Of a DNA stretch of 64,000 bases, positions 35,805 through 44,310 are shown piece by piece. A program made the position numbers and the translations under genes. Below the pieces are notes generated by a model. It was not told where the DNA came from. It did no database searches and saw only the letters and a program-made list of their open reading frames with translations. The DNA is from Arthrobacter_M sp030063245 (GTDB lineage Bacteria > Actinomycetota > Actinomycetes > Actinomycetales > Micrococcaceae): assembly GCF_051131705.1 (NCBI RefSeq), contig NZ_CP180316.1, positions 1,674,001 to 1,738,000 of the forward strand, read 5' to 3'. The stretch's first letter is position 1. The number at the start of each line of letters is the position of its first letter.

Positions 35805-36919
35805 TCATAATGAGACGACCACATTCTTGGCTGACACGCCTTTGAGTTGGGCCTCGAGCCCGGCTTGGACGGACTCGAGCCCCTGTCCGACGACGTACGG
35901 GTCCGGGGCTGCGATGTAGCTGCCGTCTGCGAGAGCCTGCGGCAGGAAGTCGTCGTAGATGATTTTGCTGAGCTCGTTTTTCTTCAAGTCGGAGCCGTAG
36001 ATGAACTTGGTGTGAATGCCCCTGCGACGGCACCTCACCCGCAGCGCCACGTTCGAGGACACAAGCCGAAGAAGGATGGCAGGAAGCCGCAAGCCCCTGC
36101 CGCTGCTGTCGGCGAGCTTTTCAAACGAGACCGGCGTACTGGCCATGGAGATGACCTTCCTGCCAGCGCAGGCCTGGGCTATATCAGCACAACGCTCGGC
36201 AGATCCCTTCCCCACGGCCAGCGCACCGGCGAGCGTTTTTCCCTGGAAAGCGGCGACAATGTCCTGCACGGCGCCCGCGCTCCTGAAGTCGAAGATCTGG
36301 CATGCTCCGAGCTTGATGACGTAGTCGTAGTTTTTTGGCCAAGCAGTGGTGATGACCTCGTAGCCGGCGGCGACGGCGAGCTGAATGGCATTGCTGCCAA
36401 CGCTCGTCGAACCACCCCAGATCATAAGAGTCTTACCTGTACGTGTTGGGTTCACCAAGGGATACTCAAGGGCCAAATGGTCCTTTTGGAAGAGACCACG
36501 CAGCAGTGGACAGGCCCAAAAGAATGACAGCGGCATTCCCGTACGGCATAGTGGTCGGGACCGGCGCCGCCAACCCGGCAAGGAGAACGGTATAGGCCTG
36601 AAAGGCGCCTTCCGCCGAGGAGTTGTAGTCCTTATCCGCTCCCACAGCAAGACCGAGAACCCGGTCGCCGACCTTGAAACGAGTGACACTCGTCCCGACC
36701 TCAACGACCTCGCCCGCGACATCCTCGCCCAGGATAAAGGGTATCTGATCCAGGGTAGATGACATTGCCGGCGAGCTGAAGTATCCAATCGACGGGGTTG
36801 ACGGCCACTGCATGGTTCTTGACCACAATCTGGTCCTCATCAGGGCGCGTGTACGGAGCGGTTTCGACCTCCAGTTTGGCATGCTTCGGCCCAAGCCAGG
36901 CCGCCGTGTTCATAGGCAT
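35805..36919 (-). pseudogene. Zinc-binding-type medium-chain reductase, two frameshifts
   Basis: Three frames together give one MDR/quinone-oxidoreductase protein: MNTAAWLGPKHAKLEVETAP and NPVDWILQLAG (N-terminus); FILGEDVAGEVVEVGTSVTR and FKVGDRVLGLAVG (second frame); CGLFQKDHLALEYPL, LMIWGGSTSVGSNAIQLAVA, GYEVITTAWPKNYDYVIKLG and a C-terminal VQAGLEAQLKGVSAKNVVVS (third frame). Switches lie near 36740 and 36510. The order is otherwise complete, so the lesions look recent. Confidence 0.85.
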
Positions 36920-37116
36920 TTAGGTACATCCTCATCGTTTAGTGGTTGACAATGCCTGAGAAGTGACGGGCGACAGGTCACCCGGTGAGGGATCGGCATC
37001 CAGTACGTCGTCCGATGTCCTCAGACAACGTCGCCAGTTGCGCGATTCCCCTGATCGGTGAGTCGATGACCAGAACAAGGGCGCCGACCAGTTCCGCGAT
37101 TCCATCGTTCAGAACC

Positions 37117-37699
37117 CTAGACACCCTTCTCAAGTTCGGCGATGTCGTCGTCGGAAAGGGTGACGTCGGCGATCTTCATATTCTGTTCCAGATGCGCGAG
37201 TCTTGATGTGCCCGGGAACAGCAGCACGTTGTCGCGGCGCGCCAGAAGCCACCGCAGCCCGACTTGGGCGGGCGAAGCGCCGACTCGCTCGGCAACGCCC
37301 CGCACGGCAGCATTCTCCGTAACCTTCGGCAGGCCCGGGAAGGCGGAGCCGAGCGGGAAGTACGGCACGTAGGCGATACCGGAGTCGTGACAGAGATCCA
37401 GAACGTCGCCGTCGCGTTGGTCGACTAGGCTGAACGCGTTCTGCGCGCAGACGATGTCCGCCTGCGCGATGGCCTGCTTGACCTGAGCGCGGGTGCCGGT
37501 GGAGATGCCGACGCCGGCGATCTTGCCCTCGTCGCGCAGCCGTGTCGATGTGATTGACGCCGAGCTCGACCGCCCGCCGCAGCACCCCTATAGCCTCGTC
37601 ATGATCGCGCGGCGGCCCTGTAACGCGGGGGCCAGGGAGTTGCATCGCACCGAAGCCGATGCGGTGAACACGGAAGGGGCCGAAAGCGTGGGTATCCAT
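37117..37699 (-). pseudogene. Aldo/keto reductase, internal deletion and frameshift
   Basis: The N-terminus from ATG 37699 reads MDTHAFGPFRVHRIGFGAMQ, then AIGVLRRAVELGVNHIDTA. The next recognisable part, in another frame, is KIAGVGISTGTRAQVKQAIA, VCAQNAFSLVDQRDGDVLDL, then YFPLGSAFPGLPKV and PAQVGLRWLLARRDNVLLFPGTS. About 100 residues, including the catalytic Tyr/Lys region, are missing near 37545. Confidence 0.8.
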
Positions 37700-37981
37700 A
37701 CGCCCCGAGGTTCGCACCCCCAACGGTCGGGGACCTCTATGGAACGTCGGACAGTAGGTCGTCCCATCGAGCGAATCATTTTCTTGCTCGTGTCTGATAC
37801 GGATCCACAATCAAGCTGGTGAGTGTCCCACTCAGGGTTCCCCTTTCGGGCTGGGCGGCGGCGCAGACGGCTTTGAACATGCCGTGCAGTCGAGTTGGAA
37901 CAATGACTCGACGGCCAATCGCGTGATGCGCAGGACGAAGCGGACCGCGACTACCCAGATCAACGGCAGTAGGCTGCGAAC

Positions 37982-38233
37982 ATGGCGGATCCAGGTGCTC
38001 CCAAACGGCTTGAACCAAGAATGACCAGTGGTAGCTTTCGGTTCTCGTTGTGGGCCGTTGTCGGCCTGGTCCGTCTGGCTGCCGCCTTATTCAGCGGGAT
38101 TCTCCTTGGACGCCTGATCCGCGTCCGTCGCGTCGACATGCCGTTTTGGGATGAGGAAGATGCCCAGCGGGACGATTGGGACCGCAGGGGCGGCAACTGT
38201 AGCCCGGGCAGCCAGAGCCGTCGACGGACTTAA
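37982..38233 (+). CDS. Shortened copy of the small membrane protein at 5.3 kb
   Basis: An 83-residue frame that matches the protein at 5333-5629 at both ends (PKRLEPRMTSGSFRFSLWAV and GRLIRVRRVDMPFWDEEDAQ, RDDWDRRG). It lacks some 25 residues in the middle, so only one clear membrane segment remains. A one-base difference after the RRG codons changes the last residues and bypasses the original stop. The 45 bp before the ATG are also similar. It may be expressed but is probably a decaying duplicate. Confidence 0.55.
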   Translation: MADPGAPKRLEPRMTSGSFRFSLWAVVGLVRLAAALFSGILLGRLIRVRRVDMPFWDEEDAQRDDWDRRGGNCSPGSQSRRRT

Positions 38234-38452
38234 TCCGTGAAGATCGTCAGTGGCACTGAAAGGTTCGGTCCTCGATGTGGATGGCCTGCGGTCATGTCGG
38301 ATGCTGCCCAGCTCCCGATGGACGATTGGAACGATTTCCAAGCCTGAAGGGGGATGATCATGATGATGATCGGGGGAGTGCTGCTGAACCGCGGTCCGGT
38401 CGCTGACATCTGTATGTCTTCGCGGGTTGCTGTCGGAGTGCAAAAAGAGGGA

Positions 38453-38649
38453 GTGCACAATGTGCACACTTTGGGCGTCGCATCGGTTCGTACTGCTGGC
38501 AGACTGCTTCGGTTTCGTTATGTTTACGCGGCTTCCCAATGTTTGCAGGGGTTGGGAGCCGGTTCGAGTCCCACCTCGGGCACAAGTGTTTCCGCAGGTC
38601 AGAGGCGTTTTTCTCTGAAATTAGTGCTTTCCGTGTGCACAATGTGCAC
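38453..38649 (+). repeat. Dispersed repeat, copy B, with two perfect palindromes
   Basis: It starts and ends with the perfect 15-bp palindrome GTGCACAATGTGCAC (38453-38467, 38635-38649). Between them lie GTTTGCAGGGG (from 38541), a T-arm and acceptor-like segment GGTTCGAGTCCCACCTCGGG followed by CACA (38561-38584), and CCGCAGGTCAG (38592-38602). There is no matching 5' tRNA half. The 26 bases 38559-38584 are identical to copy C. Confidence 0.75.
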
Positions 38650-38864
38650 ACTCCAGCCTCCGACCTGGTTCTCCGGGGTGTGTGGGTTCCCGGAGGCCCG
38701 TATTCGGTTGTGGGGGAGTGGGCTCAGTCCGGTGGGCCGGGTCCTGCTTGGACGGGCTTCTTCTGGGAGTTCATCCTTCATTGTCCTTTCCCTTTGGTTT
38801 TTTCGTCTTCACCAGTTCATGGCAGCTAGGGCCGGATGCAACATGACTTGCTGATTACTTTTAG

Positions 38865-40337
38865 GCCTCGCGCTATAACGACGCCCCCGAAAACTGGCCA
38901 GTCGAAAATCTTCATGAAGATCTGGCGACCGCCCTCCAAATCGCCGACGACGATCACACTCCAGAGGGCATGCTGTGGCCGGAGAATGCTCTTGTGGCTG
39001 TCGCCGCGGCGGCCGTCCGAGCCCATGCCTTGGGGCTCTTCGCATTGGAACCGTCCGATCTAATATGGGCCGCTGACGCCGTGATGTGGGCTGCCGAGAA
39101 TCCACAGAGCGACGGCATGAGCTACAGCGGATCGATGTTCTCGCTGGGAGCCGATCGGGCAGCTGCCGCATCCGCGCCGCTGCTGCTCCTTGGACCGTTT
39201 GACCACATGAGCCTAGACAGACAGAGAATCGAGACTTGTCTTCGGTTGCTCGCCACGAGCACGTTCGACGAGGTACGTGCGATCTATGTCAAGGGCTGCG
39301 GCCCGGTTTGGGACATGCCATGCGACATGGACGAAGCCACCGGGCGATGCCGTCGCCATCAGTTGGCGTGGGAAGCCGCAGCTGCAGGGCTAATCGACTG
39401 CCGGCTAGGACCATGGAACCAGCAGACTCGGCAAGGGGAGCCGGATCCTCTCCCGACCCCGTTCCACAAGTCACTCCCGAGCGTCCCAGGCGATGGGCTG
39501 CTAGTCAACCACCTTCGCATGACCCTTGCCTGCATTGTGGACGCTCGAAAGGTCACCTGTCTCCAAAGCCCGGTCGGAGATTTATGGGCACCGCTTTGGG
39601 GCGCCCATTCAAGGGGCCTCGCCCACTGGTGGAAGGAGGGATACGACCACCAGTCGCACATCGCCCACGAGCCAATCGCTCGGCGAATGATCGTTCTCGC
39701 CCTAGAAGGTGACCGCGACCCCATCAGATCGCACATTGAGGCATTAGCCGCTGACTCAAACGCACTTCACCTCCTCTTTGACGGATTCGCGACGGCCTTT
39801 ACCTATGACGAGGATCTCCGACGATCCCTGCCCGACTTTTGGCCGTGGGCGCTGGAGATTGCCCTAAATGCCGTCGGTGATGGAACTCAAATGCGTTCCA
39901 AGCACCACTGGTTTGACTATATGACGGCGGCTTTGCTCCCCACACCGAGCCCGAGGTCATTGGACCCAGACATCGATGGAACCCTCGTTCGCTGCCGCGA
40001 AAACTGGATACAACCCGAAGCACTCGGTGAACTCGCTAACCGTTGGTTGGTCCTCGCGCGTCGTGAACCTAAAGCAGTCGATGCGGTCGTCAAGTTCGCA
40101 AAGGGCACGCCGCGTGCATGGCAGACAACCGTCGCGATGACATGGATCGAAACGATCATTGATAGGCGCTTTGATCTGGTTGCGAATCATCTGGGGCTCC
40201 TTGAGGAGTGGCTGATTGAGCTTCGTCGCGCTGGGATGCTCGTGGGCGAGGTTAGAAGTCAGTACCATCGAATTGTTGACGGGCTGGCGGCTGCGGGTGA
40301 TCGCGCGGCCGTCAGGCTTCAGCAACTGGATGAATAG
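38865..40337 (+). CDS. Unknown large-protein C-terminal part (5'-truncated)
   Basis: The frame opens after a TAG at 38862-38864 and looks coding from the first codons (YNDAPENWPVENLHEDLATA). The first usable ATG is 38970 (455 residues). The protein is helical with conserved-looking Trp-rich stretches (LWAPLWGAHSRGLAHWWKEG, SKHHWFDYMTAALLP). No domain is recognised and there is no P-loop. It reads like the helical C-terminal half of a larger protein whose front was lost at the repeat upstream. Neighbouring Fic/antitoxin genes suggest an accessory or defence island, but that is only context. Confidence 0.6.
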   Translation, partial: ASRYNDAPENWPVENLHEDLATALQIADDDHTPEGMLWPENALVAVAAAAVRAHALGLFALEPSDLIWAADAVMWAAENPQSDGMSYSGSMFSLGADRAAAASAPLLLLGPFDHMSLDRQRIETCLRLLATSTFDEVRAIYVKGCGPVWDMPCDMDEATGRCRRHQLAWEAAAAGLIDCRLGPWNQQTRQGEPDPLPTPFHKSLPSVPGDGLLVNHLRMTLACIVDARKVTCLQSPVGDLWAPLWGAHSRGLAHWWKEGYDHQSHIAHEPIARRMIVLALEGDRDPIRSHIEALAADSNALHLLFDGFATAFTYDEDLRRSLPDFWPWALEIALNAVGDGTQMRSKHHWFDYMTAALLPTPSPRSLDPDIDGTLVRCRENWIQPEALGELANRWLVLARREPKAVDAVVKFAKGTPRAWQTTVAMTWIETIIDRRFDLVANHLGLLEEWLIELRRAGMLVGEVRSQYHRIVDGLAAAGDRAAVRLQQLDE

Positions 40338-40434
40338 CACTCTGACGGCACCTGCAACGGCGGACACGGTTGGACACGGATGCCGGCGCCGTCATTCATG
40401 GAAGGGATTCCCATTAGGCGTAACTAAACGCTCT

Positions 40435-41109
40435 TTACGCGTTGTCTGGGGGCTTCATGGAGAGGCGTTGAAGTTCTTGAGTAGTCCACGACTCTCCCAT
40501 GGGCCGTGACGGGACCGCTACGACTTTGTGGAACATTTCGATAAGCAGGGCCAGGTCACCGTCGTCCGAGCCGGCTCGCGCCGCACGGTGATTTTCCTCT
40601 CCGTGCACTGGTCGCCAATCAAGCTGCCATCCAGCTTCTAGGGCAAGACGATTCCAAAAGAGCCGTTGTGTTCGCCCGTTGCCCTCCCGAAAAGGATGCA
40701 CGTAGTTGATCTTTTCGTAGTGATAAGCCATCCGCTCCACGAAGGCGGTACGGGCCAACCCCTTGAGGTGCCTCTCTGAGGCGAGTTCCTGAAAGCAGTG
40801 AATTGACGCAGTTTCGATGAAGGCCCATGGCAGGAAGAACTCTGCATCCGGTACGTTCTTCCTGACGTCCACCGTTCGGGTTTGGCCGGCCCATTCGAAG
40901 AGATCTTGGAAGAGGTGAAAATGGATCGCCTTCAGTTCGGCAAGATCGTTGGTCGGTGGCACTGGCTCATCGAGCAACTGGGTTGCGCGGACAAAAGACA
41001 GGTCAGCTTCGGCCGCAGCGAGCTCCTCGGGAGTCCTCGCCCCGACGAGATTTCGAAGGACTGCAGTTCCGGGTATGAGGTATGGATCGACGAAGTTAGG
41101 CGAGTCCAT
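40435..41109 (-). CDS. Fic-family AMP-transferase toxin
   Basis: A 224-residue class I Fic protein. The catalytic motif HPFREGNGRTQR is complete (His for activity, Asn and Arg for ATP/phosphate). The flap region (DLFEWAGQTRTVDVRKN) and the N-terminal DPYLIPGTAVLRNLVG are typical. Fic proteins transfer AMP to target proteins, for example gyrase or topoisomerase IV. ATG 41109 overlaps the end of the antitoxin gene by 14 nt, so the two are coupled. Confidence 0.9.
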   Translation of the reverse strand: MDSPNFVDPYLIPGTAVLRNLVGARTPEELAAAEADLSFVRATQLLDEPVPPTNDLAELKAIHFHLFQDLFEWAGQTRTVDVRKNVPDAEFFLPWAFIETASIHCFQELASERHLKGLARTAFVERMAYHYEKINYVHPFREGNGRTQRLFWNRLALEAGWQLDWRPVHGEENHRAARAGSDDGDLALLIEMFHKVVAVPSRPMGESWTTQELQRLSMKPPDNA

Positions 41110-41269
41110 ACCGGGCACGAACGCGATCAACAAGTTCGTTTGAATCAATGCGGCCGGCAATGTATGAATCGGCGTCTGCGCGGGTGGCGTCTGACACGGT
41201 CAGGCCTTCGATCTCCCCGCTGTGGATAGCAGCCTCAACAATTTCTGCACGTGCTTCAGTCACAGTCAT
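41096..41269 (-). CDS. VbhA-like antitoxin of the Fic toxin
   Basis: A 57-residue protein from ATG 41269 with an AGGAG-type site. It has the inhibitory helix motif S-x-x-x-E-G (SGEIEG), whose Glu blocks the ATP gamma-phosphate site of Fic, and the VbhA-like tail ADSYIAGRIDSNELVDRVRA. A TATAGT hexamer 25 bp upstream (41298-41293) may be its -10 element. It lies directly upstream of, and overlaps, the toxin gene. Confidence 0.85.
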   Translation of the reverse strand: MTVTEARAEIVEAAIHSGEIEGLTVSDATRADADSYIAGRIDSNELVDRVRARYGLA

Positions 41270-41454
41270 TTCCTGCTCCTTTTCTGTTTCCACTATACGG
41301 GACCCAGGTGGATTGCCCGCGGAGGTTGATGACGCGGATGGCGTGTGGTTGACCCTTTGAGTTAGGTCTGGCCTCGGTCGTGATTGCAGTGCTGAACGGC
41401 CTAGTGGGGCCGCAGCTATCGCCGAAGAATTCTGGCTCATCCGAACCTAGAAGA

Positions 41455-42537
41455 CTAGTGTTCCGTGTTAATGGTTTGTTTGCGTTTCATCTTGCCCAGG
41501 AGATACTCCGCTGACTTGGTCCAGGTGAATGGTTTGGCGTCCTGGTTGTAGTTCTCGATGTAGCGTTCCATGGTTTCCTCCAGCTCTTTCACGGAGCTGA
41601 ATGCTCCGCGTTTGAGGCACTGGCGGGTGATGATCCCGAAGAAGATCTCCACCATGTTCAGCCAGGAACAGCTGGTCGGGGTGAAATGCAGGCTCACGCG
41701 CGGGTTTTCGGCCAGCCAGTCCTTCACGTTCTGGTGCTTATGGGTCGCATAGTTGTCGCAGATGACATGCAGCTCAACCCCGGGGTGGGCGTGGGCGACC
41801 CGGCTCAGGAAATCGACGAACTCGATGTTGGTGTGCTTTGGGTAGAAGGCGTTCGCGCTGAGTTTGCCGGTGAGAACCTCCAAGGCGGCGAACAAGGTGG
41901 TGGTGCCGTTGCGCTTGTAGTCGTGCGTCTGCTGCAGCGGGTGGGTCGGGGACAGCGGCTGGTCCGGGCCGGTGCGGGACAGTGCCTGGATTTGGGTCTT
42001 CTCATCAATGCTCACCACCACCGCGTTTTCCGGCGGGGACATGTACAGGCCCACCACGTCCCGGAGCTTGGACTCCAGGGCCGGGTCGGTGGAGAATTTA
42101 AACGTCTCGATCCGATGCGGCTGGATCTTCCAACGGCGCCAGATTCGGGCCACGGACGAAAAAGAGATTCCGTGGCGTTCGGCCATGATGCGCGCGGACC
42201 AGTGCGAGATCCCCAGCTCCGCCGGCGGGTTCCCGTCATTGGTCAGGGTGTCGGCAATCAGGGCGAGTTCGTCGATCTCCCGCTCCCGGCCCGGGCGCTG
42301 GACATCGGACAGGGCCTCGATCCCGCCCTCGGCATAGCGGTTGCGCCACTTCAAAACCGTGGGCGCCGAAAACCCGGTGATCTTCTCAATCTGGACATTC
42401 GGCATCCCGTCAGCAGCCAACAAAACCGTGCGCGCCCGCAACGCCAACGTCGCAGTGGAAGAATTCCCACGAGTCAACGCTTCCAGGGCGCCCCGGTCCC
42501 CGTCGCGCAACTGAAGTGCCTTTGCCAGATAAACCAT
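41455..42537 (-). CDS. IS630-family transposase, intact
   Basis: A 360-residue protein. The helix-turn-helix (QIEKITGFSAPTVLKW), the linker PGREREIDELALIADTLTND, and the DDE core are present: VVSIDEKTQIQALSRT (Asp), LHVICDNYATHKHQNV (Asp) and SCSWLNMVEIFFGI (Glu). The stop TAG is formed by the CTAG target at the end of the element. Copy 1 at 25.3-26.4 kb has a one-base deletion of the same gene. Confidence 0.95.
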   Translation of the reverse strand: MVYLAKALQLRDGDRGALEALTRGNSSTATLALRARTVLLAADGMPNVQIEKITGFSAPTVLKWRNRYAEGGIEALSDVQRPGREREIDELALIADTLTNDGNPPAELGISHWSARIMAERHGISFSSVARIWRRWKIQPHRIETFKFSTDPALESKLRDVVGLYMSPPENAVVVSIDEKTQIQALSRTGPDQPLSPTHPLQQTHDYKRNGTTTLFAALEVLTGKLSANAFYPKHTNIEFVDFLSRVAHAHPGVELHVICDNYATHKHQNVKDWLAENPRVSLHFTPTSCSWLNMVEIFFGIITRQCLKRGAFSSVKELEETMERYIENYNQDAKPFTWTKSAEYLLGKMKRKQTINTEH

Positions 42538-42591
42538 GGATCAAGTCTGACAAACAATCAGACCCAAAGGAATCAACGACACGCTACACTA
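41456..42591 (-). mobile_element. IS630-family insertion sequence, copy 2 (intact)
   Basis: Same element as at 25310-26444, again with CTAG at both ends (41455-41458, 42589-42592) and the same inverted repeats. The body is one base longer than copy 1, and the transposase frame is open. It lies between the antitoxin gene and a short unknown frame, and no interrupted gene is evident. Confidence 0.95.
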
Positions 42592-42700
42592 GGTCATTCT
42601 CGGGTGAGAAGCGTCGTAGGGGAGCGGCCGGGAAGTGCAAGGGTTGGCTCATGTCCAGTCCTACACCTAAATGTCGCGCCCTCAAGATACTCTCCACCTC

Positions 42701-42919
42701 ATGACAGTCGATTCAGTAATTGCAGAAGCTCTCGTACGGGGCAACACTTCGTGGGGCGGTGGCGTGCTCGCAGGCGTTGTCCTAGCCGTACTGAGTACCT
42801 TGCTGCGCCTTACCCGTGTATTGATTCGGGGCCTCAGCAAAGCCCCTGAGCGGATGCCGATAGGCATCCTGAATCTCATCGACCGAAGTACCAAATCCAA
42901 GTCTGATTTCTTGCTCTAA
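42701..42919 (+). CDS. Possible small membrane protein (weak)
   Basis: A 72-residue frame with one hydrophobic segment (GGGVLAGVVLAVLSTLLRL) and a basic tail. There is no family and no clear ribosome site. It lies between two insertion sequences and could be the end of a disrupted gene. Confidence 0.3.
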   Translation: MTVDSVIAEALVRGNTSWGGGVLAGVVLAVLSTLLRLTRVLIRGLSKAPERMPIGILNLIDRSTKSKSDFLL

Positions 42920-43031
42920 ACCTTGATCTCTAATTGTTCTTGGCAGGTCTGGTACCCGCTGGCAGGATGGTGCTAATCCACCTGGATGTGACTCAGCCTT
43001 GATCTGGCCGTTGACAGTAGTCAATGTGCCT

Positions 43032-44283
43032 TTCGGTGGACCCGTCCATCAAGGTGGAGCGGCACCGACCTGACCTCTTGCCATGGCCTGATAAAAGGCT
43101 GGCCGCAACCACACGTTGCGTGCCTCATTAGAGATTTGCCTGACAAGAACCCTATTCCAGACCGATGCCGCCCTTAACGGCCATCAACCGGAACTGGAGG
43201 ATCACCGTCATGACCATGGTGACAGAAGAATACGAGTACGTCGTTGGAATCGACACCCATGCACGGACCCACACCTACGCCGTCATCAACACCCGCACCG
43301 GCGCACGTGAGCGTTGCGAAGCCTTCCCAGTGAGTCCTGCCGGGATGCGACGGGCGATTACATGGATCGGTCGGAACACCACCGGAGAGGTACTTGCCGC
43401 GGTGGAAGGAACCCGCTCCTACGGGTCCTCGATCACAGCCGCACTGACCGCCGGGAGCATCCCGGTGGTCGAGGTGAAACCACCGAAGAAGCAGGCCCGT
43501 GCCGGGGTCGGGAAAACCGATGAAATCGATGCAACAGCCGCCGCAATGAGCGTGCTGGGCAAAGACCTCAGCAACCTACTGCATCCGCGGGCTGAGGGAG
43601 TGCGTACCGCGATCAGCGTGCTGCTGGCCAGCCGGCATCGTGTCGATCACCAACGCACCATTAACCGCAACGCCTTGAATGCCTTGGTGCGCGAGATTAA
43701 CCTCGGTCTCGACACCCGAAAAGCCCTGACCGACCGGCAGCTCACCGAAATCAGTGCATGGCGCCACCGTACCGGCGATACGACTGAGCAGCGTATCGCA
43801 CGGGAAGAGGCTGTCATGCTAGCCACGGCCATCTGCCAAGCCGACAAGCAGCTGAAACGGAAACAAAGAGCAGCTGACCGAGCTGGGCGAGGAACTTGCC
43901 CCTGGACTGCAGAACCAGACCGGAATCGGGCCGGTCACCACCGGTGCCATCCTTGTCGCGTACTCACACCATGGCAGAATCCGCTCCGAGGCAGCCTTCG
44001 CCGCGTTGGCCGGTGCCGCACCGTTGCAGGCATCTTCGGGAAACACGGTGCGCCACCGGCTCAACCGGCATGGTGACCGGCAACTGAACAGCGCCCTGGA
44101 CGTGATCGCCAAGGTTCGCATGCGATGTGATGCGGAAACCAAGAAATACGTTAAGCGCCGCACCGCTGAGGGCATGAGCTACCGGGAGATCAAACGCATC
44201 CTGAAACGCTACGTTGCCCGCAGCATATTCCGTCAGTTGCAACACCTAACGGCTTGACTTTGAACATAAAAGGGTCCACCGAA
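43032..44283 (+). mobile_element. IS110-family insertion sequence
   Basis: A 12-bp perfect inverted repeat, TTCGGTGGACCC, lies at 43032-43043 and inverted at 44272-44283, close to the element ends. The exact ends may be a few bases further out. It holds one transposase gene broken by a frameshift. The 160 bp non-coding leader before the gene is typical of the family. Confidence 0.75.
43210..44257 (+). pseudogene. IS110-family transposase, one frameshift
   Basis: From ATG 43210 (GGAGG upstream) the RuvC-like DEDD domain is clear: VVGIDTHARTHTYAVINTRT, VLAAVEGTRSYGSSI and GKTDEIDATAAAMSVLG. Near 43868 the frame changes. The continuation is QLTELGEELAPGLQNQTGIG, AFAALAGAAPLQASSGNT and HRLNRHGDRQLNSALDVIAK (Transposase_20 domain with the essential Ser region). 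The lesion looks like one extra base in an A-rich run. Confidence 0.88.
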
Positions 44284-44310
44284 GTTCTTTGGGGTTGCCG
44301 GCGGTTTAAA

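Noticed and set aside
38559..38584. A real tRNA gene at the dispersed repeats
   Set aside because: Only a T-arm and 3' acceptor-like end are present; no matching 5' acceptor strand, D-arm or anticodon arm can be folded in any of the three copies.
38653..41269. A named anti-phage defence system
   Set aside because: The unknown gene lacks its N-terminal part and shows no recognisable NTPase or nuclease motif; only a Fic toxin-antitoxin pair is certain.
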